A DNA stretch of 64,000 nucleotides from Pseudonocardia sp. TRM90224. Its GTDB lineage: Bacteria; Actinomycetota; Actinomycetes; Mycobacteriales; Pseudonocardiaceae. Positions 26,082 to 34,945 of the stretch are shown one piece after another. Made by a program: the position numbers and the translations under genes. The stretch is taken from NCBI RefSeq assembly GCF_021245725.1, contig NZ_JAJGSX010000007.1:343515-407514 (forward strand), given 5' to 3'. Position 1 is the first letter of the stretch. Each line of letters begins with the position of its first letter. The notes beneath the pieces are model-generated. The model was not told the origin of the DNA and searched no databases. It saw nothing but the letters and a program-made list of their open reading frames with translations.

Positions 26082-27503
26082 TCAGCCGGTGGTGATGCCG
26101 TCAGCGCCACCGAGCACACCCTCCAAGGCCGACTGGTACTTCTTTGCGGCGTCCGCGGGCGCCGCCCCGGTGACGACGGCCGCGGTGGCCTCCTGCAGCG
26201 CCTTCGACACCTCGGGGTACTCCCCCAGACCCGGCCGGTAGGCGGTGATGGGGAGCACCTCCTTGGAGACGAAGCTCAGCATCGGGTCGGCGGCCAGCAC
26301 CTCCGCGTTGACGTCGTCGCGCGCGGTGATCTGCGCGCTGCCGCCGAGCCGCGCCTTCTGCGCATCGGCCGACATGATGAACTGCAGGAGCTTCCACGCC
26401 TGCTGCGGGAAGTCGGTGCCGGGGTTGATCGCGTTCATGCCACCGCCGGACATGCTGACGAAGTTCTGGCCGTTCGGGCCCTTGCCCGGCTGTTGCGCGG
26501 GGATCTTGGCGTAGCCGACGACGGAGTCGCGGTCGGCCATCGGCGCGATGCCCTTGGTCGGCTCGATCACCGAGCGCCAGAAGTAGTCGCTCTCCAGCAG
26601 GATGCCGATCTGCCCCGCCGCGAACTCCTGGAACGACTTGTCGCGGCCCTTCGCCTCCTGCTGCAGCAGCGGGTCGCCGAGCCCGCCGCCGTAGACGGAC
26701 TGGTAGAAACCGAGCACGTCGCGCACGGCCTGGGTGTCGCCCAACCACTTGCCGTCGGTGTTGAGCGGGGTTGCGGTGCCCGCGAGCAGCGGCAGCACAC
26801 CCTGCATCGTGGTCGCCTCGCCCATCGCCGTGCCGGCGTTGATCTGGATCGGGTCGACGCCCGGCAGCGCCTTGAGCTTCGCGCCGGCGTCGAGCACCTC
26901 CTGCCAGCTCGCCGGCTGCCACTGCGCGGGCAGTCCGGCCTTCGCGAAGAGGTCCTTGTTGTAGAAGAGCACGCGCCCGTCGGTGCCGGTCGGCACGCCG
27001 TAGCGCTTGCCCTCGAACGAGCCCAGCTGCTCGACGGAGTCGGGGATCTGCGCCCAGCCGTCCCACTCGCCGGCCGCGGCACCGACCACCTCGTCGAGCG
27101 GCTTGATGTAGCCGGCCTGCGCGAACTCGCCGACCCAGATGCCGTCGAGCGCGACGATGTCGGCCCCGCCGCCACTGCGCATGTCGAGCGACTGCTGGGT
27201 CTTGTACTGCTCGTCGTCGACGCCGGAGGGCTGGAACGTGACGGTCGCGGTGACCCCCTCCGCGGCCATCTGCTTCGTGAACTCGGGGATCACGTAGTTG
27301 ACGAGCCAGTCGGCATCGCGGGTGTTCTTGCCGCCCTGCGCCGCGTTCCCGGCGATCGTGAGGGTGATCGTCTTGGCGTCGGCGCCGCGCTGCGGGTCGC
27401 CCGCCGCCGTGCCCCCGTCCCCGCCGCCACCACACCCGGCAAGCGCCAGCGCCCCGACCGACGTGACCGCGAGCGCCACCCGTGCTGTTCTGCTGAATGC
27501 CAT
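26082..27503 (-). CDS. Sugar-type ABC importer solute-binding lipoprotein
   Basis: This 473-aa extracytoplasmic binding protein belongs to the SBP_bac_1 class. The signal peptide is MAFSRTARVALAVTSVGALA with lipobox LAGC, the lipid Cys at residue 24. Mature features include YGVPTGTDGRVLFYNKDLF and FVSMSGGGMNAINPG. First gene of the operon, about 100 bp downstream of the gntR stop, with a candidate operator between them (27549-27562). The substrate could be a sugar, polyol or glycerophosphodiester; the terminal PHP hydrolase hints at a phosphorylated or ester-linked solute. Confidence 0.92.
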   Translation of the reverse strand: MAFSRTARVALAVTSVGALALAGCGGGGDGGTAAGDPQRGADAKTITLTIAGNAAQGGKNTRDADWLVNYVIPEFTKQMAAEGVTATVTFQPSGVDDEQYKTQQSLDMRSGGGADIVALDGIWVGEFAQAGYIKPLDEVVGAAAGEWDGWAQIPDSVEQLGSFEGKRYGVPTGTDGRVLFYNKDLFAKAGLPAQWQPASWQEVLDAGAKLKALPGVDPIQINAGTAMGEATTMQGVLPLLAGTATPLNTDGKWLGDTQAVRDVLGFYQSVYGGGLGDPLLQQEAKGRDKSFQEFAAGQIGILLESDYFWRSVIEPTKGIAPMADRDSVVGYAKIPAQQPGKGPNGQNFVSMSGGGMNAINPGTDFPQQAWKLLQFIMSADAQKARLGGSAQITARDDVNAEVLAADPMLSFVSKEVLPITAYRPGLGEYPEVSKALQEATAAVVTGAAPADAAKKYQSALEGVLGGADGITTG

Positions 27504-27548
27504 CGAGCCGCCCCCATTGGCGATCGTGTGTAGCGAACCTGGCGGGAC

Positions 27549-27562
27549 TATGTCATGACGTA
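27549..27562. promoter_or_regulatory. Candidate GntR operator before the importer operon
   Basis: An 8-bp perfect palindrome GTCATGAC (27552-27559) is extended by partly matching TA steps to TATGTCATGACGTA. It lies about 50 bp upstream of the binding-protein start and just downstream of the gntR gene. The site fits a HutC-type GntR repressor, but no binding data exist here. Confidence 0.45.
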
Positions 27563-27603
27563 CTGAGGAAGTCCATGTCTTGCCTTCACGCCTCGACGTC
27601 GCG

Positions 27604-28347
27604 TCAATGGCTGGTCAGCGCCAGCTCGAAGGAGTACCGCGAGGCGCGGTAGAGGTGGTCGCCGAACTCCACGACGGCGCCGTGCCCGTCGTAGGTGGTG
27701 CGGCGCATCGTCAGCAGCGGAGCGCCCTTGCGCTCCTCCAGCAGAGCGGCTTCCGGCGGGCTCGCGCGCCGCGCGCCGATGCTCTGCCGGGCGGCCGCGA
27801 GCGTCACACCCGCCTCGCGCAGCACCTCGTACAGGCCGCGACGCTCCAGCACGTCGGCGCTCAGCTCGACGAGCCCGCCGCGCACGTAGTTGCGCATGAT
27901 CGCGAGCGGTTCGCCGCGCGAGCTGCGCAGGCGCTCCAGCACGTACGCCTCGGTGCCGTCCGCAACCTCCAGTGCGGCGGCGACCGGCCCGCTCACCGCC
28001 TGCAGCTCCAGCGAGAGCACGCGGGTCGTCGGCGCCTGCCCGGAGCCGGCGAGGTCGTCGTAGAGGCTGGTGAGGCCGAGCGGGCGGCGCACCCGCGGAC
28101 GGGCGACGTGCGTGCCGACGCCGCGCTTGCGCTGCAGGAGGCCCTTGTCCACCAGGAACTGGATCGCCTGGCGCATGGTCGGGCGGGAGAGGCCCAGGTC
28201 GCCGGCGAGCGCGATCTCGTTGTCGAGACGGGTGCCGGGCGGCAGCTCACCCGACTCGATCGCCTGCTCCAGCTGGCGGGCGACCTGGAAGTAGAGCGGC
28301 ACAGGACTCGCCCTGTCGACGACCACGCGCGGGCTCACCGTGCTCAT
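27604..28347 (-). CDS. GntR/HutC-family transcriptional regulator
   Basis: This 247-aa regulator has an N-terminal winged helix (VPLYFQVARQLEQAIESGEL, residues 17-36; LSRPTMRQAIQFLVDKGLLQ, about 53-72). The UTRA ligand-binding domain covers about 90-247 (TTRVLSLELQAV, EAYVLERLRSSRGEPLAIM). UTRA domains sense sugars or their phosphates. It likely represses the importer operon immediately downstream and itself. A 14-bp perfect palindrome 31 bp upstream of its ATG is the best self-operator candidate. Confidence 0.92.
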   Translation of the reverse strand: MSTVSPRVVVDRASPVPLYFQVARQLEQAIESGELPPGTRLDNEIALAGDLGLSRPTMRQAIQFLVDKGLLQRKRGVGTHVARPRVRRPLGLTSLYDDLAGSGQAPTTRVLSLELQAVSGPVAAALEVADGTEAYVLERLRSSRGEPLAIMRNYVRGGLVELSADVLERRGLYEVLREAGVTLAAARQSIGARRASPPEAALLEERKGAPLLTMRRTTYDGHGAVVEFGDHLYRASRYSFELALTSH

Positions 28348-28377
28348 GCCCGGAGCATCCCGGACGCACTTCGTCCT

Positions 28378-28391
28378 GACAACATGTTGTC
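28378..28391. promoter_or_regulatory. 14-bp perfect palindrome upstream of gntR
   Basis: GACAACATGTTGTC is fully self-complementary and lies 31 bp before the gntR start. It may be an operator for the GntR regulator. It is unlike the 27552 site, so the two may bind different proteins or one may be coincidental. Confidence 0.5.
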
Positions 28392-28401
28392 CGAGTGGTC
28401 C

Positions 28402-28439
28402 GTCGAGAACGACGTTGGTGGTGCGGCGTCGTTCTCGAC
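28402..28439 (-). terminator. Hairpin terminator after ndk
   Basis: Arms GTCGAGAACGACG (28402-28414) and CGTCGTTCTCGAC (28427-28439) pair over 13 bp with a 12-nt loop, 11 nt past the ndk stop. No U-tract follows, which is common for actinobacterial terminators. Confidence 0.65.
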
Positions 28440-28449
28440 AGACCCGAGA

Positions 28450-28860
28450 TCAGAGGTTCGGGAACCAGAGCTTGATCTCGCGCTCGGCGCTCTCCGGCGA
28501 GTCGGAGCCGTGCACGAGGTTGAACTGGGTCTCGAGTGCGAAGTCGCCGCGGATCGAACCCGGCGTCGCCTTCTCGACGGGGTCGGTGCCGCCGGCGATC
28601 TGACGCCACGCCGCGATGGCCCGCGGGCCCTCGACGACAGCCGCGATGACCTTGCCGGACGTGATGAACTCCAGCAGCGACTCGAAGAACGGCTTGCCGT
28701 CGTGCTCTGCGTAGTGCTGAGCGGCGAGCTCGCGGTCGACGCTGCGCAGGTCGAGCGCGACGATGTCGAGCCCCTTGCGTTCGATGCGGGAGACGACCTC
28801 GCCGATCAGCTTGCGCTCGACGGCGTCGGGCTTGACGAGGACCAGGGTGCGTTCAGTCAC
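28450..28860 (-). CDS. ndk: Nucleoside-diphosphate kinase
   Basis: Ndk balances NTP and dNTP pools by phosphotransfer through a phospho-histidine. The 136-aa protein starts [20 protein letters not shown]; the catalytic His is in NLVHGSDS at residue 117. Length is full. It follows the DM13 gene by 21 bp and ends in a 13-bp hairpin. In many actinobacteria it is close to folC/valS and rne. Here the rne block is more than 21 kb away, beyond an accessory region. Confidence 0.98.
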   Translation of the reverse strand: MTERTLVLVKPDAVERKLIGEVVSRIERKGLDIVALDLRSVDRELAAQHYAEHDGKPFFESLLEFITSGKVIAAVVEGPRAIAAWRQIAGGTDPVEKATPGSIRGDFALETQFNLVHGSDSPESAEREIKLWFPNL

Positions 28861-28881
28861 GCCACAGAGGGTAACGGCGGG

Positions 28882-29442
28882 TCAGGCGCCGACCGGTGCC
28901 AGGGCGGCGGCGGCGAAGGAGACGCTGAACCGGTCGCACCAGATACTGACGCTCGACAGCTCGGTGAGATCGACGTCGGCCGGGATCGGGTAGTTGGAGC
29001 TGCCCTTGTTGCCCTTGAGGTCGCCGAGGTCGACGTGCTTGCCGTCGTCGAAGACGTACCAGCCGTCGGTGCCTTCAAGCACGGGCGCGTCGGCGAGCCA
29101 AACCTTGAGCTTGGGCCCGTTGCTGGTGTCGAGGTTCTCCAGGCGCAGCACCCGAGACCCGTCGGGCAGCCGCAGCACCGAGACGGAGCCGCTGCTCGCG
29201 TGCTCGTGGCTGATCAGCTCGCCGCTCGCGAGCACGAGCACCCCCTGCTCGGCCGGCTGCCCGCCCCGCTGCTGCTGCTGTGGGGCGGCCGGCGCGGTCG
29301 CGACCGGAGCCGCCTCGTCGACCTGCTGGTCGACGACGAGCTTCCAGGGCTCGAACACGAACAGCCCCACGACGACCGCAACGACACCGACGATGAGCAG
29401 CACCCGCACGATGGGGCGTCGAAGCAAACTGGCCATGCGCAC
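28882..29442 (-). CDS. Membrane-anchored DM13-domain protein
   Basis: This 186-aa protein has one N-terminal membrane helix (VRVLLIVGVVAVVVGLFVF, residues about 12-30), then a Gln/Pro-rich linker. The DM13 domain covers residues about 75-186 (GELISHEHASSGSVSVLRLP, LRLENLDTSNGPKLKVWLAD). DM13 is predicted to act in extracytoplasmic electron transfer or redox chemistry, often with a conserved Cys; one Cys is present in SVSIWCDRF. It lies outside the cell membrane between DUF4233 and ndk. The role is not established. Confidence 0.85.
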   Translation of the reverse strand: MRMASLLRRPIVRVLLIVGVVAVVVGLFVFEPWKLVVDQQVDEAAPVATAPAAPQQQQRGGQPAEQGVLVLASGELISHEHASSGSVSVLRLPDGSRVLRLENLDTSNGPKLKVWLADAPVLEGTDGWYVFDDGKHVDLGDLKGNKGSSNYPIPADVDLTELSSVSIWCDRFSVSFAAAALAPVGA

Positions 29443-29515
29443 ACTTTGCCGCTCGACGGCTCTGCCCGGTACATCCGGTTGATTACGGTATCCGGACGTC
29501 CGTCACCGATTTCCC

Positions 29516-29920
29516 TTACTGTTCGGGAAGGTCGCTCGCCTCGCGCTCCTGCTGCTTCTCGACGAGCTGCGCCGGCAGCTCACCGCGTTCCATCTTCTGT
29601 GCGACATCGCGGCGCATCAGTAGCAGGCCGACCCAGACCAGCGCGAACACCGCACCCATCACGCCGAGCGCCGGCACGAGCAGCCCGCACGCGATCGCGG
29701 CCACCTGTAGCGCCAGCGCGAACGGCAGCCCCCACGACCGGCGCTGCACTCCAGCCGCGACGATCATGAGCAGAGCGAGCCCGCTGATGATCCCGACGCC
29801 GAGCGGGGTGGCGCCCTCGCCGAACTTCGGCAGCACGAGCAGCGCGAGCAGGACGACGATCGCCTCCAGCACGAGCACCGCGGCGAACACACCGCGGACC
29901 CCGCGCATCGGGTCGATCAT
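29516..29920 (-). CDS. DUF4233-family membrane protein
   Basis: This 134-aa protein has about four transmembrane helices (FAAVLVLEAIVVLLALLVLP, GLALLMIVAAG, LPFALALQVAAIACGLLVP and GAVFALVWVGLLLM) and a charged, hydrophilic C-terminal tail. DUF4233 proteins are of unknown function and are found directly behind folC in actinobacteria, as here: the ATG overlaps the folC stop by 1 nt (TGATG). Tight coupling suggests shared regulation rather than a proven folate role. Confidence 0.88.
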   Translation of the reverse strand: MIDPMRGVRGVFAAVLVLEAIVVLLALLVLPKFGEGATPLGVGIISGLALLMIVAAGVQRRSWGLPFALALQVAAIACGLLVPALGVMGAVFALVWVGLLLMRRDVAQKMERGELPAQLVEKQQEREASDLPEQ

Positions 29921-31392
29921 CAGGCCGGTTCCTTCCCGAAGAGCGCGCGGGCCTCGCCCGCGGTCACCACCGAGCCGGTGATCACCACGCCCACCCCGGA
30001 CTTCCCCGCCTCCTCGGCCAGCTCACCGGCCTGCTCGACGGCGAGCGCGAAGGAGGGCTCGACGCTCACCCGCGCACCGCCGAACACCTCGCTCGCCAGC
30101 GCGCCGAGCTCGTCGGGGTCCATCGCCCGCGGCGAGGAGTTGGCCGTCACGACCACCTCCTGCAGCACCGGCTCCAGCTCTTCGAGGATGCCCCGGACGT
30201 CCTTCTCGCGCATCACCGAGATCACCCCGACGAGCTGGGTGAACCGGAACTCCGTGGTCAGCGCGGCGGCGAGGGCCTTGGCGCCGTGCGGGTTGTGCGC
30301 AGCATCGGCGAGCACGGTCGGCACGCCCCGGCCGGCCGCCAGCCGCTCCAGCCGTCCCGGCGACTGGACGCTCGACAGGGCCGCGCGGACCGCATCGGGG
30401 TCGATGGGCTGGCGCGGACCGGCGCCGATCAACGCCTCTGCCGCGGCCAGCGCGAGCGCGGCGTTGCTCGCCTGGTGCTCGCCGTGCAGCGGCAGGAAGA
30501 TGTCGTCGATCGTGCCGCCGAGCCCCTGCAGCGCGATCCGCTGCCCGCCGACGGCGATCTCCCGCTCGCGCACACCGAACTCGGCGCCCTCACGCGCGAC
30601 CTGCGCGTCGACCTCGACGCAGCGCTCCAGCAGCAGCTCGGCCACCTGCTTGTCCTGCGCCGCCAGCACCGCGACGGCGCCGGGCTTGATGATCCCCGAC
30701 TTCTCCCGGGCGATCCCGAGCAGATCCGTGCCGAGGTACTCGACGTGGTCGATGCCGATCGGAGTGATCACCGCGACCGTGCCGTCGGCGACGTTGGTGG
30801 CGTCCCAGCGCCCGCCCAGCCCCACTTCGAGGATCCCGGCCTCGACGGGCGCGTCGGCGAACGCGGCAAAGCCCATCGCCGTGAGCACCTCGAACTTCGA
30901 CAGCGTGCCGTGGCGCGCGTCGACCAGCTCGACGAACGGGATCACGTCGCGGTACAGCTCGACGTAGCGCTCCGGCGTGATCGGCCGGTTGTCGATGTTG
31001 ATCCGCTCGGTCGCGCGCTGCAGGTGGGGGCTGGTGTAGCGGCCCGTGCGCAGCCCGATCTCGGCGAGGATCGCATCGACCATCCGCGCGGTCGACGTCT
31101 TGCCGTTGGTGCCGGTCAGGTGCACGACCGGGTAGCCGCGGTGCGGTTCACCCAGCGCGTCGACCAGCGCGGAGATGCGCTCCAGCGACGGCTCGATCAC
31201 CGTCTCCGGCCAGCGCTTGTCGAGCGCGGCGTCGACGGCCAGGAACTCCGCGAAGCTCACCGTCGTCGACGTCGCCGGCACGACGTCGGGCGAGTCCGAG
31301 CCGCGGATCGCGTCGAGGACGTGCGAGATCACCGCATCCTCCGGCGCCGGGATCTCGCCCTCGCCCTCGGGGCCCACCTCGGGGCCGCTCAT
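29920..31392 (-). CDS. folC: Bifunctional dihydrofolate/folylpolyglutamate synthase
   Basis: FolC adds glutamate to dihydropteroate and folate, retaining cofactors in the cell. The 490-aa protein has the P-loop [14 protein letters not shown] near residues 90-105 and the region [17 protein letters not shown]. The Mur-ligase-like metal and ligand segments are [12 protein letters not shown] and [13 protein letters not shown] 31392 overlaps the valS stop by 4 nt, so the two are coupled. A 50-residue N-terminal extension precedes the conserved core. Confidence 0.96.
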   Translation of the reverse strand: MSGPEVGPEGEGEIPAPEDAVISHVLDAIRGSDSPDVVPATSTTVSFAEFLAVDAALDKRWPETVIEPSLERISALVDALGEPHRGYPVVHLTGTNGKTSTARMVDAILAEIGLRTGRYTSPHLQRATERINIDNRPITPERYVELYRDVIPFVELVDARHGTLSKFEVLTAMGFAAFADAPVEAGILEVGLGGRWDATNVADGTVAVITPIGIDHVEYLGTDLLGIAREKSGIIKPGAVAVLAAQDKQVAELLLERCVEVDAQVAREGAEFGVREREIAVGGQRIALQGLGGTIDDIFLPLHGEHQASNAALALAAAEALIGAGPRQPIDPDAVRAALSSVQSPGRLERLAAGRGVPTVLADAAHNPHGAKALAAALTTEFRFTQLVGVISVMREKDVRGILEELEPVLQEVVVTANSSPRAMDPDELGALASEVFGGARVSVEPSFALAVEQAGELAEEAGKSGVGVVITGSVVTAGEARALFGKEPA

Positions 31393-34010
31393 GCGTCGGG
31401 CAGCGCGGCGAGCCGTGCCGTCAGCCGCTCGACATCGGCGGAGGCCGCCGCCGACCGCGCACGGATGCCGTCGACGACGTCGGCGGGCGCCTTCTCGACG
31501 AACTTCGGGTTGCCGAGTTTCTTCGCGGCCTGCTCCAACTCCTTCTGGGCTGCCGCGAGGTCGCGCCCGAGCCGCGTGCGCTCGGCCGCGACGTCGATCG
31601 CGCCGGACGTGTCGAGCTCGACGTGGACGGTGCCGCCCGCCAGCACGACCTCGACCGTCGCGGTGGGCGAGAACCCGTCGCCCGGCGGCTCCAGCCGCAC
31701 CAGCGAGGTGATCGCGCCGACGTGCCCGCCGAGCCCGGCGGCGTCGAGCCCGACGATCCGGGACGCGACCCCCTTCCGGTCGGGCACCCGCTGCTCGGTG
31801 CGGAACCGGCGGACCTCGGTGACGAGCTTCTGCAAGTCGGTCATCCGACGGGCCGCACCGGCCTCGACCGGGCTGCCGGCGTCGGTCGGCCACGGCGCGA
31901 CGACGATCGACTCGCCGCCGGTGAGCGCCTGCCACATCGCCTCGGTGATGAACGGCATCGTCGGGTGCAGCATCCGCAGCAGCGCGTCGAGCACGTGCCC
32001 GAGCACCGCGCGGGTGCCGTCGGCCGTCGCGGGGTCGGCGAGCTGCGGCTTGGCCAGCTCGATGTACCAGGAGCAGAACTCGTCCCACGCGAAGTGGTAG
32101 AGCCCTTCGGCCGCCTTCGCGAACTGGAAGTCGTCCATCAGCGCGTCGTTCTGCTCCGCGACCTCACGCAACCGCCCGAGGATCCACGCGTCGGCGTCGG
32201 TCGGCGAGCTCGGCAGCGGCAGCGCGGTCGACGCGCCCGCGGAGAGCGCGAAACGGGTGGCGTTCCAGAGCTTCGTGCCGAAGTTGCGCGCCGCGGCGAC
32301 GTTGTCCTCGCCGATCGGTGCGTCGGTGCCCGGGTTCGCGACCCTGGCCAGCGCGAAACGGGTGGCGTCGGTGCCGTAGGCGTCCATCCACTCCAGCGGG
32401 TCGACCGTGTTGCCGACCGTCTTCGACATCTTCTTGCCGTACTGGTCGCGGACCAGGCCGGTGAGCACGATCGTGTCGAACGGGCGTGCGCCGTCCATCG
32501 CGTAGAGCCCGAACATCATCATCCGGGCGACCCAGAAGAAGATGATGTCGTAGCCCGTGAGCAGCACGGATGTCGGGTAGAAGCGCTCGAGATCGGGGGT
32601 CTTGTCGGGCCAGCCCAGCGTCGAGAACGGCCAGAGGGCCGACGAGAACCAGGTGTCGAGGACGTCCTCGTCCTGCGCCCAGCCGGCCGGCGGCTCCTCG
32701 TCGGGGCCGAGGCAGAGCTGCTCGCCGTCGGGCCCGTACCAGACCGGGATGCGGTGGCCCCACCACAGCTGGCGCGAGATGCACCAATCGTGCATGTTGT
32801 CGACCCACCCGAACCAGCGCGGCTCGAGCTCTTTCGGGTGCACGACGACGTCACCGCTGCGGACGGCATCGCCCGCGGCCTTCGCGAGCGGCCCGACCTT
32901 CACGAACCACTGCAGCGAGAGGCGCGGCTCGATCGGCTCGAACTTGCCGCGCGACGCGTGCCCCACGCTGTGCAGGTAGGGGCGCTTCTCCGCGACGATC
33001 CGACCCTGCGCCGCCAGCGCCTCGCGGACCTTGACGCGGGCCTCGAAGCGGTCCATGCCGTCGAACTCGGTGCCCGAGCCGGCGATCTTGCCGGTCTCGT
33101 CCATGATCGTCGGCATCGGCAGGCCGTGGCGGCGGCCGATCTCGAAGTCGTTGGGGTCGTGCGCCGGGGTCACCTTGACCGCCCCGGTGCCGAAGGACGG
33201 GTCGACGTGCTCGTCGGCGACGACCTTCAGCATGCGCCCGACCAGCGGCAGCTCGATCTCCTTGCCGACGAGGTGTCGGTAGCGCTCGTCGTCGGGGTGG
33301 ACCGCGACCGCGGTGTCGCCCAGCATCGTCTCGACCCGCGTGGTCGCGACGACAACGGCGTCCGCGCCGTCGCCGTAGCGGATGGAGACGAGCTCGCCCT
33401 CGACCTCCTTGTGGTCGACCTCGACGTCGGACAGCACGCTGCGCAGCTCCGGCGACCAGTTGACCATCCGCTCCGCGCGGTAGATCAGCCCGTCGTCGTA
33501 GAGCCGCTTGAAGATCGTGCGGACGGCCGCGTTGGACTTCTCGTCCATCGTGAACCGCTCGCGGCTCCAGTCGACGCCGTCGCCGAGGCGGCGCATCTGG
33601 TCGAGGATCTTGCCGCCGTACTCGGCCTTCCACTCCCAGGTGCGCTCGACGAACTTCTCGCGCCCCAGCTCGCGGCGGCTCGTGCCCTCCGCGGTGAGCG
33701 CGCGCTCGACCAGCGCGTGGACGGCGATGCTCGCGTGGTCCATGCCCGGCAGCCACAGCACCTCGTAGCCCTGCATGCGCCGGCGGCGGCACAGCGCGTC
33801 CATCAGCGTGTGCTGGAACGCGTGGCCGATGTGCAGGCTGCCCGTGACGTTCGGCGGTGGGATGACGATCGAGTAGGGCGGCTTCTCGCTCGTCACGTCG
33901 GCGGTGAAGTACCCGGCCTGCACCCAACCCTCGTACAGCCGCCCCTCTACCTCGCCCGGGTTCCACTGGGCGGGGAGGTCGGCAGTGCGCGGGGAGAGGG
34001 TGTCGGTCAC
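31389..34010 (-). CDS. valS: Valine--tRNA ligase
   Basis: ValRS charges tRNA-Val and edits misacylated Thr. The 873-aa class I enzyme has the HIGH motif in [13 protein letters not shown] at residues 60-63 and KMSKT in KKMSKTVGN near residue 527. It has an editing domain between them and a C-terminal coiled-coil arm ([20 protein letters not shown]). Length is normal for bacterial ValS. It heads the valS-folC-DUF4233 operon. Confidence 0.98.
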   Translation of the reverse strand: MTDTLSPRTADLPAQWNPGEVEGRLYEGWVQAGYFTADVTSEKPPYSIVIPPPNVTGSLHIGHAFQHTLMDALCRRRRMQGYEVLWLPGMDHASIAVHALVERALTAEGTSRRELGREKFVERTWEWKAEYGGKILDQMRRLGDGVDWSRERFTMDEKSNAAVRTIFKRLYDDGLIYRAERMVNWSPELRSVLSDVEVDHKEVEGELVSIRYGDGADAVVVATTRVETMLGDTAVAVHPDDERYRHLVGKEIELPLVGRMLKVVADEHVDPSFGTGAVKVTPAHDPNDFEIGRRHGLPMPTIMDETGKIAGSGTEFDGMDRFEARVKVREALAAQGRIVAEKRPYLHSVGHASRGKFEPIEPRLSLQWFVKVGPLAKAAGDAVRSGDVVVHPKELEPRWFGWVDNMHDWCISRQLWWGHRIPVWYGPDGEQLCLGPDEEPPAGWAQDEDVLDTWFSSALWPFSTLGWPDKTPDLERFYPTSVLLTGYDIIFFWVARMMMFGLYAMDGARPFDTIVLTGLVRDQYGKKMSKTVGNTVDPLEWMDAYGTDATRFALARVANPGTDAPIGEDNVAAARNFGTKLWNATRFALSAGASTALPLPSSPTDADAWILGRLREVAEQNDALMDDFQFAKAAEGLYHFAWDEFCSWYIELAKPQLADPATADGTRAVLGHVLDALLRMLHPTMPFITEAMWQALTGGESIVVAPWPTDAGSPVEAGAARRMTDLQKLVTEVRRFRTEQRVPDRKGVASRIVGLDAAGLGGHVGAITSLVRLEPPGDGFSPTATVEVVLAGGTVHVELDTSGAIDVAAERTRLGRDLAAAQKELEQAAKKLGNPKFVEKAPADVVDGIRARSAAASADVERLTARLAALPDA

Positions 34011-34084
34011 CCGTCCAAGTCTACGAGCAGCTCACCGTTGACTTTCGGCGCGTCCCGTGCAGGGGCGGGCCGCCGGGCCGGGGA

Positions 34085-34140
34085 GGGCAGGAAAGCCACT
34101 TTCCTGCCCTGTGGGGGCCTGAAAGTGGCTTTCCTGCCCT
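34085..34140. repeat. Family A hairpin pair, site 5
   Basis: Unit one (34086-34108) is the perfect form with CCA loop: GGCAGGAAAG, CCA, CTTTCCTGCC. Unit two (34116-34138) reads GGCCTGAAAG, TGG, CTTTCCTGCC. The pair starts 98 bp behind the stop of the cysteine-peptidase-like gene (34238, minus strand). Confidence 0.95.
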
Positions 34141-34149
34141 ACTGATTCC

Positions 34150-34215
34150 GTGCCGGAACTGTCGACTCACCGTGCTGGAAGTGGCGACTCACCGTGCTGG
34201 AAGTGGCGACTCATC
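34150..34215. repeat. 22-bp tandem repeat, three copies
   Basis: Copies begin at 34150, 34172 and 34194. The last two share GTGCTGGAAGTGGCGACTCA; the first differs at about four positions. They lie between family A site 5 and the stop of the gene at 34238, so they are in a 3' untranslated region. No coding function is likely. Confidence 0.85.
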
Positions 34216-34237
34216 CGTCCGGCCCGGCGGTTTCCGG

Positions 34238-34912
34238 TCAGGCGGGGAGGAGGACGGCGTGCAGGCGGTCGAAGCCGAGCACCCCGGCCAGCTTGCGCCG
34301 GCGCACCACGTCGAGGTCGAGCCGGCGGACCTCACCGCTGGTGGGTTCGTAGACGCGCCACGCCTCACCGTCGAGGCCCAGCGCCATCACGTAGTGCCGG
34401 GGCACGAAGGTGCCGACGAGCAGCGGCACGGGGCGTCCCACGGTGAGGGCCTTCGCCGCGGCGGCGAGCGCGTCGTCGACGTCGGGCGTGTTCATGTCGT
34501 CGACGAGCCGCACGCGGTAGGGCCCGGCGGCGGGCGCGTTGCGGCGCAGCCAGCCGACCATCCCCCACGGCGACGTGCCCAGCGCCTGCGGCCAGAAGCG
34601 TGTCGACTCCTTATGCACCTGCTTCTGGCGGGCGTCGAACCGGCGCCCGAAGCCGGCCGGTGCCGAGTCGAGCCGCTCGATCTCGTTGGGGTCGGCCCAG
34701 GCCGAGAGCGCGACGAGCACGGCGCTGCCGCACGTGGTGCCGTCGACCTGGTCGAGCCGCACCCCGCCGCGGCGCTGCTCGCCGACCCGGTCGGTCAGCA
34801 GCGGCTGCCGCCCGCCGGCGAGCGGGCGCACGGCCGCCACCGCGACGACGGGTTTGCCTCGGCGTCCGACGAGCCTCTGCACCAGCCGTGCCAGCCCGCA
34901 CACCGTCCGCAT
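34238..34912 (-). CDS. Hypothetical papain-fold-like cysteine peptidase
   Basis: This 224-aa protein is not assigned to a named family. A Cys in the segment DGTTCGSAVLVALSAW (Cys61) heads a helix, as in papain/C39-type active sites. A later PRHYVMALGLDGEAWRVYEP supplies a His (173) and an acidic residue (Glu189). Such C-H-D/E order fits a papain-like or transglutaminase-like triad. There is no signal peptide or membrane helix, so it is probably cytoplasmic. It stands alone, 33 bp downstream of the MFS transporter gene. Whether it cleaves peptides or only has the fold is unproved. Confidence 0.6.
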   Translation of the reverse strand: MRTVCGLARLVQRLVGRRGKPVVAVAAVRPLAGGRQPLLTDRVGEQRRGGVRLDQVDGTTCGSAVLVALSAWADPNEIERLDSAPAGFGRRFDARQKQVHKESTRFWPQALGTSPWGMVGWLRRNAPAAGPYRVRLVDDMNTPDVDDALAAAAKALTVGRPVPLLVGTFVPRHYVMALGLDGEAWRVYEPTSGEVRRLDLDVVRRRKLAGVLGFDRLHAVLLPA

Positions 34913-34945
34913 GCCCTCATGATTCCGCGTGCACGCGCGCCGCCG

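Noticed and set aside
34085..34215. A CRISPR array
   Set aside because: The repeats are hairpin pairs and 22-bp tandem copies without spacers, and no cas gene is nearby.
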